Origin: an uncultured Methylococcaceae bacterium
GTDB lineage: Bacteria; Pseudomonadota; Gammaproteobacteria; Methylococcales; Methylomonadaceae
Length of the DNA stretch: 7,276 nucleotides
NCBI GenBank assembly: GCA_903839795.1
Contig: CAIMDR010000685.1
Span: 1 to 7,276, forward strand
Reading direction: 5' to 3'
The position numbers and the translations under genes were made by a program. Below are positions 5,512-7,276 of this stretch, piece by piece; positions within the stretch are counted from its first letter, which is position 1; every line of letters starts with the position of its first letter. A model generated the notes under the pieces. That model was not told where the DNA came from. It did no database searches and saw nothing but the letters and a program-made list of their open reading frames with translations.

Positions 5512-6558
5512 TTAGAATAAGGGCTTGTAAAAGCCCCCCGGACGATCCCAGAAACTTGGCTCGGAACAGCCAATGCAGCCATGTCCGGAAAGCATAGGGT
5601 AGCTGGTTCCCATATTCCATTTTGTCGTGGCACAGGCATTGTAAGTAACGGGGCCTTTACAGCCCAATTTTTCTAAGCACCCGCCTTGCCTTGCTTCTTC
5701 ATCGTCGAAACTGGTCGCAAATTTACCCGCTCTAAAATGCGCCAGTCGTGAACAATTTTGATGAACGGTACTTGCATAAAATTCTGTTGGACGATGTAAG
5801 TTATCCAAAGCAGGCACCTGGCCTTTAGTAGTGCCAGTAATAAAATTAACAATCACACCTGTCAGCACTTCCGGTATGGGCGGGCATCCCGGTATATTGA
5901 TAACCGGCGGATGAGAGTTTCCCAAAAGACTAATCAGGTCATCCGTAATCACATTATTGCCAAGGGCATCTTGTGACACATGGATCATGCCATGGGCATT
6001 AGTAGGATTCGGATAGGCTCCAGGCAAGCCGCCAAAAGTGGCGCAATTACCTACAGCAATAATAAGATCTGCACCCACCACCGATTCTTTCAGGACATCA
6101 AGAATAGTCCGACCGCCAACAGCCGACCAAGCTGCTTTTTGGTCAAGTGGCACAGAGCCATCTAAAATAACAATTTGCTTGCCGCCTACAATGGAATCAA
6201 GACGGGACTGTTCAGCCGATAATCCTGAAGGCGCCATCAAAGTATTATGATAATCAAGCGATATCATATCCAGCAGCAGATCTTGTAGAGTGGTACTGCT
6301 ATAGTTTGGGTTGCCATGATTATCAATAGCATGATCCCAGGCCCGCAATAAAGTTTCACTGCATCCGGTGCATTCCTGCGCGGATAGCCAGATAACCTTC
6401 GGCCTGGGTGAGGCGCCCAAAGCATCTGCAAAAGCCGCTATGGAACTTAACGGCAAAGCCATGCTGGAAGCGGCCAGAGTGCAAAATTTAAGAAAGGAAC
6501 GGCGTGATACACCTCGCCGTTGAAGATGTTCAAGTATAGTGTCTTCTTGTTCGGACAT
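5512..6558 (-). CDS. hupS: [NiFe]-hydrogenase small subunit, Tat-exported, without membrane anchor
   Basis: A 348-residue electron-transfer subunit. A twin-arginine signal (RRSFLK at 19-24, then a hydrophobic stretch to about residue 45) sends the heterodimer to the periplasm. The proximal cluster ligands are Cys63, Cys66 (ECTGCSE), Cys172 (GNCATFGG) and Cys225 (PGCPP). Glycines at 65 and 177 replace the two extra cysteines found in oxygen-tolerant enzymes, so this is the standard four-Cys cluster. Distal ligands are His266, Cys269, Cys294 and Cys300. The medial [3Fe-4S] site has Cys309, Cys328 and Cys331, with Pro321 where a fourth Cys would be. The protein ends 17 residues after Cys331 and lacks the C-terminal helix that anchors many HupS/HyaA proteins. 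GAGG eight bases before the ATG sets the start. It follows the HupH-like gene by 29 bp. Confidence 0.96.
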   Translation of the reverse strand: MSEQEDTILEHLQRRGVSRRSFLKFCTLAASSMALPLSSIAAFADALGASPRPKVIWLSAQECTGCSETLLRAWDHAIDNHGNPNYSSTTLQDLLLDMISLDYHNTLMAPSGLSAEQSRLDSIVGGKQIVILDGSVPLDQKAAWSAVGGRTILDVLKESVVGADLIIAVGNCATFGGLPGAYPNPTNAHGMIHVSQDALGNNVITDDLISLLGNSHPPVINIPGCPPIPEVLTGVIVNFITGTTKGQVPALDNLHRPTEFYASTVHQNCSRLAHFRAGKFATSFDDEEARQGGCLEKLGCKGPVTYNACATTKWNMGTSYPMLSGHGCIGCSEPSFWDRPGGFYKPLF

Positions 6559-6587
6559 AGTTATAACCTCACTTCTATTAAATAATT

Positions 6588-7097
6588 TTAGTTAAGATTG
6601 CTGGGTGAAACGGTGTTGGGATTAAACCCCAATTCATTTAATCGCCTGGCGATTTCATCGTCAGTGGTGGGGTTCGCATAGTGGGTCAACTTATCTTGCA
6701 ACCTAACCAGCGCCAGCTCCAAGTCTTGCGGAAATGTCTTAAGCATATCGGGACACATTGTGATTTCAATACATTCGCTCATAATTGTGCCATCCGAATT
6801 ATAGTGGGTGATCCACCACACGCCGGATATGCTGGTTTCACAAATATTGGTCGAGCCTAAAGCGGTTAAAGTTGCATTAATCTCGCCTTGCCCCAAAAGG
6901 TCTTTTAAAGCCGCGATCTCCTCCAAATCTAATGGCTCATGGCGCAAATCAAGAATATTACCCTGCCCAGTTGAAATGAGGGTTTTATGCATTTCAACCA
7001 ATTGATGTAAAATGGGCAACAACATACTGGCGTTTTTGCTAGCCAGGTTTTCGTTAAAAAATTCTACATGTACCGGGATTTCATTTAATTTACTCAT
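6588..7097 (-). CDS. HupH/HyaF C-terminal-domain protein, hydrogenase expression/formation
   Basis: A 169-residue cytoplasmic protein. ILDLRHEPLDLEEIAALKDLLGQGEINA (48-75) followed by ICETSISGVWWITHYNSDG (85-103) matches the conserved C-terminal region of HupH/HyaF, whose typical form is DLRxxPL...LGxGEVSA...ETxxxGVW. HupH/HyaF proteins are about 280 residues, so this is essentially the C-terminal domain alone. The family is tied to maturation of the Fe-S small subunit; that role is known for relatives and inferred here. I chose the ATG at 7097 because AGGTG lies nine bases upstream; a GTG at 7109 would add four residues. It is the first gene of the cluster, 29 bp before hupS, whereas hyaF in Escherichia coli is last in its operon. 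Confidence 0.82.
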   Translation of the reverse strand: MSKLNEIPVHVEFFNENLASKNASMLLPILHQLVEMHKTLISTGQGNILDLRHEPLDLEEIAALKDLLGQGEINATLTALGSTNICETSISGVWWITHYNSDGTIMSECIEITMCPDMLKTFPQDLELALVRLQDKLTHYANPTTDDEIARRLNELGFNPNTVSPSNLN

Positions 7098-7185
7098 TGT
7101 TATCAACACCTATCCTCAGAAAAGTTTAATGGATAAAAATAAAAAATAGAGTGTGTTACATGACTTTGCTTAATGAATAGCAGGG

Positions 7186-7208
7186 TTGTCTCTATTTAAT
7201 AGAGACAA
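7186..7208. promoter_or_regulatory. 23-bp palindrome upstream of the hydrogenase cluster, candidate operator
   Basis: TTGTCTCTAT (7186-7195) and ATAGAGACAA (7199-7208) form a perfect 10-bp inverted repeat with a 3-base centre. It lies about 90 bases before the chosen start of the first gene, just after the upstream terminator. Neither strand has a T-run following the stem, so it is not itself a good terminator. A dimeric regulator site or an mRNA 5' hairpin is possible. I found no clear -35/-10 or sigma-54 GG-N10-GC promoter in 7098-7206. Confidence 0.35.
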
Positions 7209-7261
7209 AAAAATAGGAGTTACAGTGGGCAGGTTCTATAAACCCTGTCGGCTCTAACTCC
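7207..7261 (-). terminator. Intrinsic terminator of an upstream minus-strand gene
   Basis: On the minus strand GGAGTTA (7255-7261) pairs with TAACTCC (7216-7222), with an inner CAGG/CCTG stem (7244-7247 with 7230-7233) separated by a seven-by-seven internal loop. After the stem come TA and seven T (7207-7213). This is a good intrinsic terminator layout for a gene lying beyond 7276, and it marks the 5' boundary of the hydrogenase transcription unit. Confidence 0.6.
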
Positions 7262-7276
7262 ACATTAAGTAGGTAG

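Noticed and set aside
5512..5560. Frameshift removing a C-terminal membrane helix of the small subunit
   Set aside because: The 192 bp downstream of the stop show no hydrophobic helix-like frame, and the ending just after the medial-cluster motif matches soluble periplasmic enzymes.
7098..7206. Sigma-54 or clear sigma-70 promoter for the hydrogenase cluster
   Set aside because: No GG-N10-GC pair and no convincing -35/-10 combination at 16-18 base spacing were visible on the minus strand; only AT-rich strings.

Overview
The window carries a compact [NiFe]-hydrogenase gene cluster and, downstream of it, a modular exported protein gene. All genes lie on the minus strand, so transcription runs from high to low coordinates. 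The moderate GC content, a Tat-exported group 1 uptake hydrogenase and a MopE-type metal-binding motif (a family first known from Methylococcus) suggest a gammaproteobacterium, possibly a methanotroph of the Methylococcales. No marker gene in the window proves this.

Layout in the direction of transcription. At 7207-7261 an intrinsic terminator closes whatever lies upstream. It is followed by a 23-bp palindrome (7186-7208) and a leader of about 90 nt. Then come a stand-alone HupH/HyaF C-terminal-domain protein (6588-7097), the hydrogenase small subunit with a Tat signal and no C-terminal membrane anchor (5512-6558), a 192-bp intergenic stretch with inverted repeats, the large subunit with both nickel-ligand motifs and an uncleaved C-terminal extension (3436-5319), and HupE, a predicted nickel permease (2797-3381). 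No maturation endopeptidase, cytochrome b subunit or hyp gene is present.

Between HupE and the next gene is a stretch of about 250 bp with a possible small ORF (2536-2739) and a foldable RNA leader. The next gene (start 2546) encodes a signal peptide, one CxxCH heme-binding motif, two PKD-like domains, a MopE-like cysteine- and aspartate-rich motif, an unnamed beta-rich domain and two near-identical Big_9/cadherin-like repeats. It is broken at 656-659 by a 98-bp miniature inverted-repeat element. Removing the element plus one copy of its TA target restores a single 721-residue frame ending at 281. A second element with the same ends but a different core (110 bp) lies at 20-129. Strong hairpins at 188-262 probably terminate the original gene.

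Working together: the hydrogenase subunits would form a periplasmic H2-oxidising enzyme, HupE would supply nickel, and the HupH-like protein would help assemble the Fe-S small subunit. The role of the MopE-like protein is unknown. The main unusual observation is the two-member mobile-element family and the exactly reconstructable disruption of the multidomain gene.
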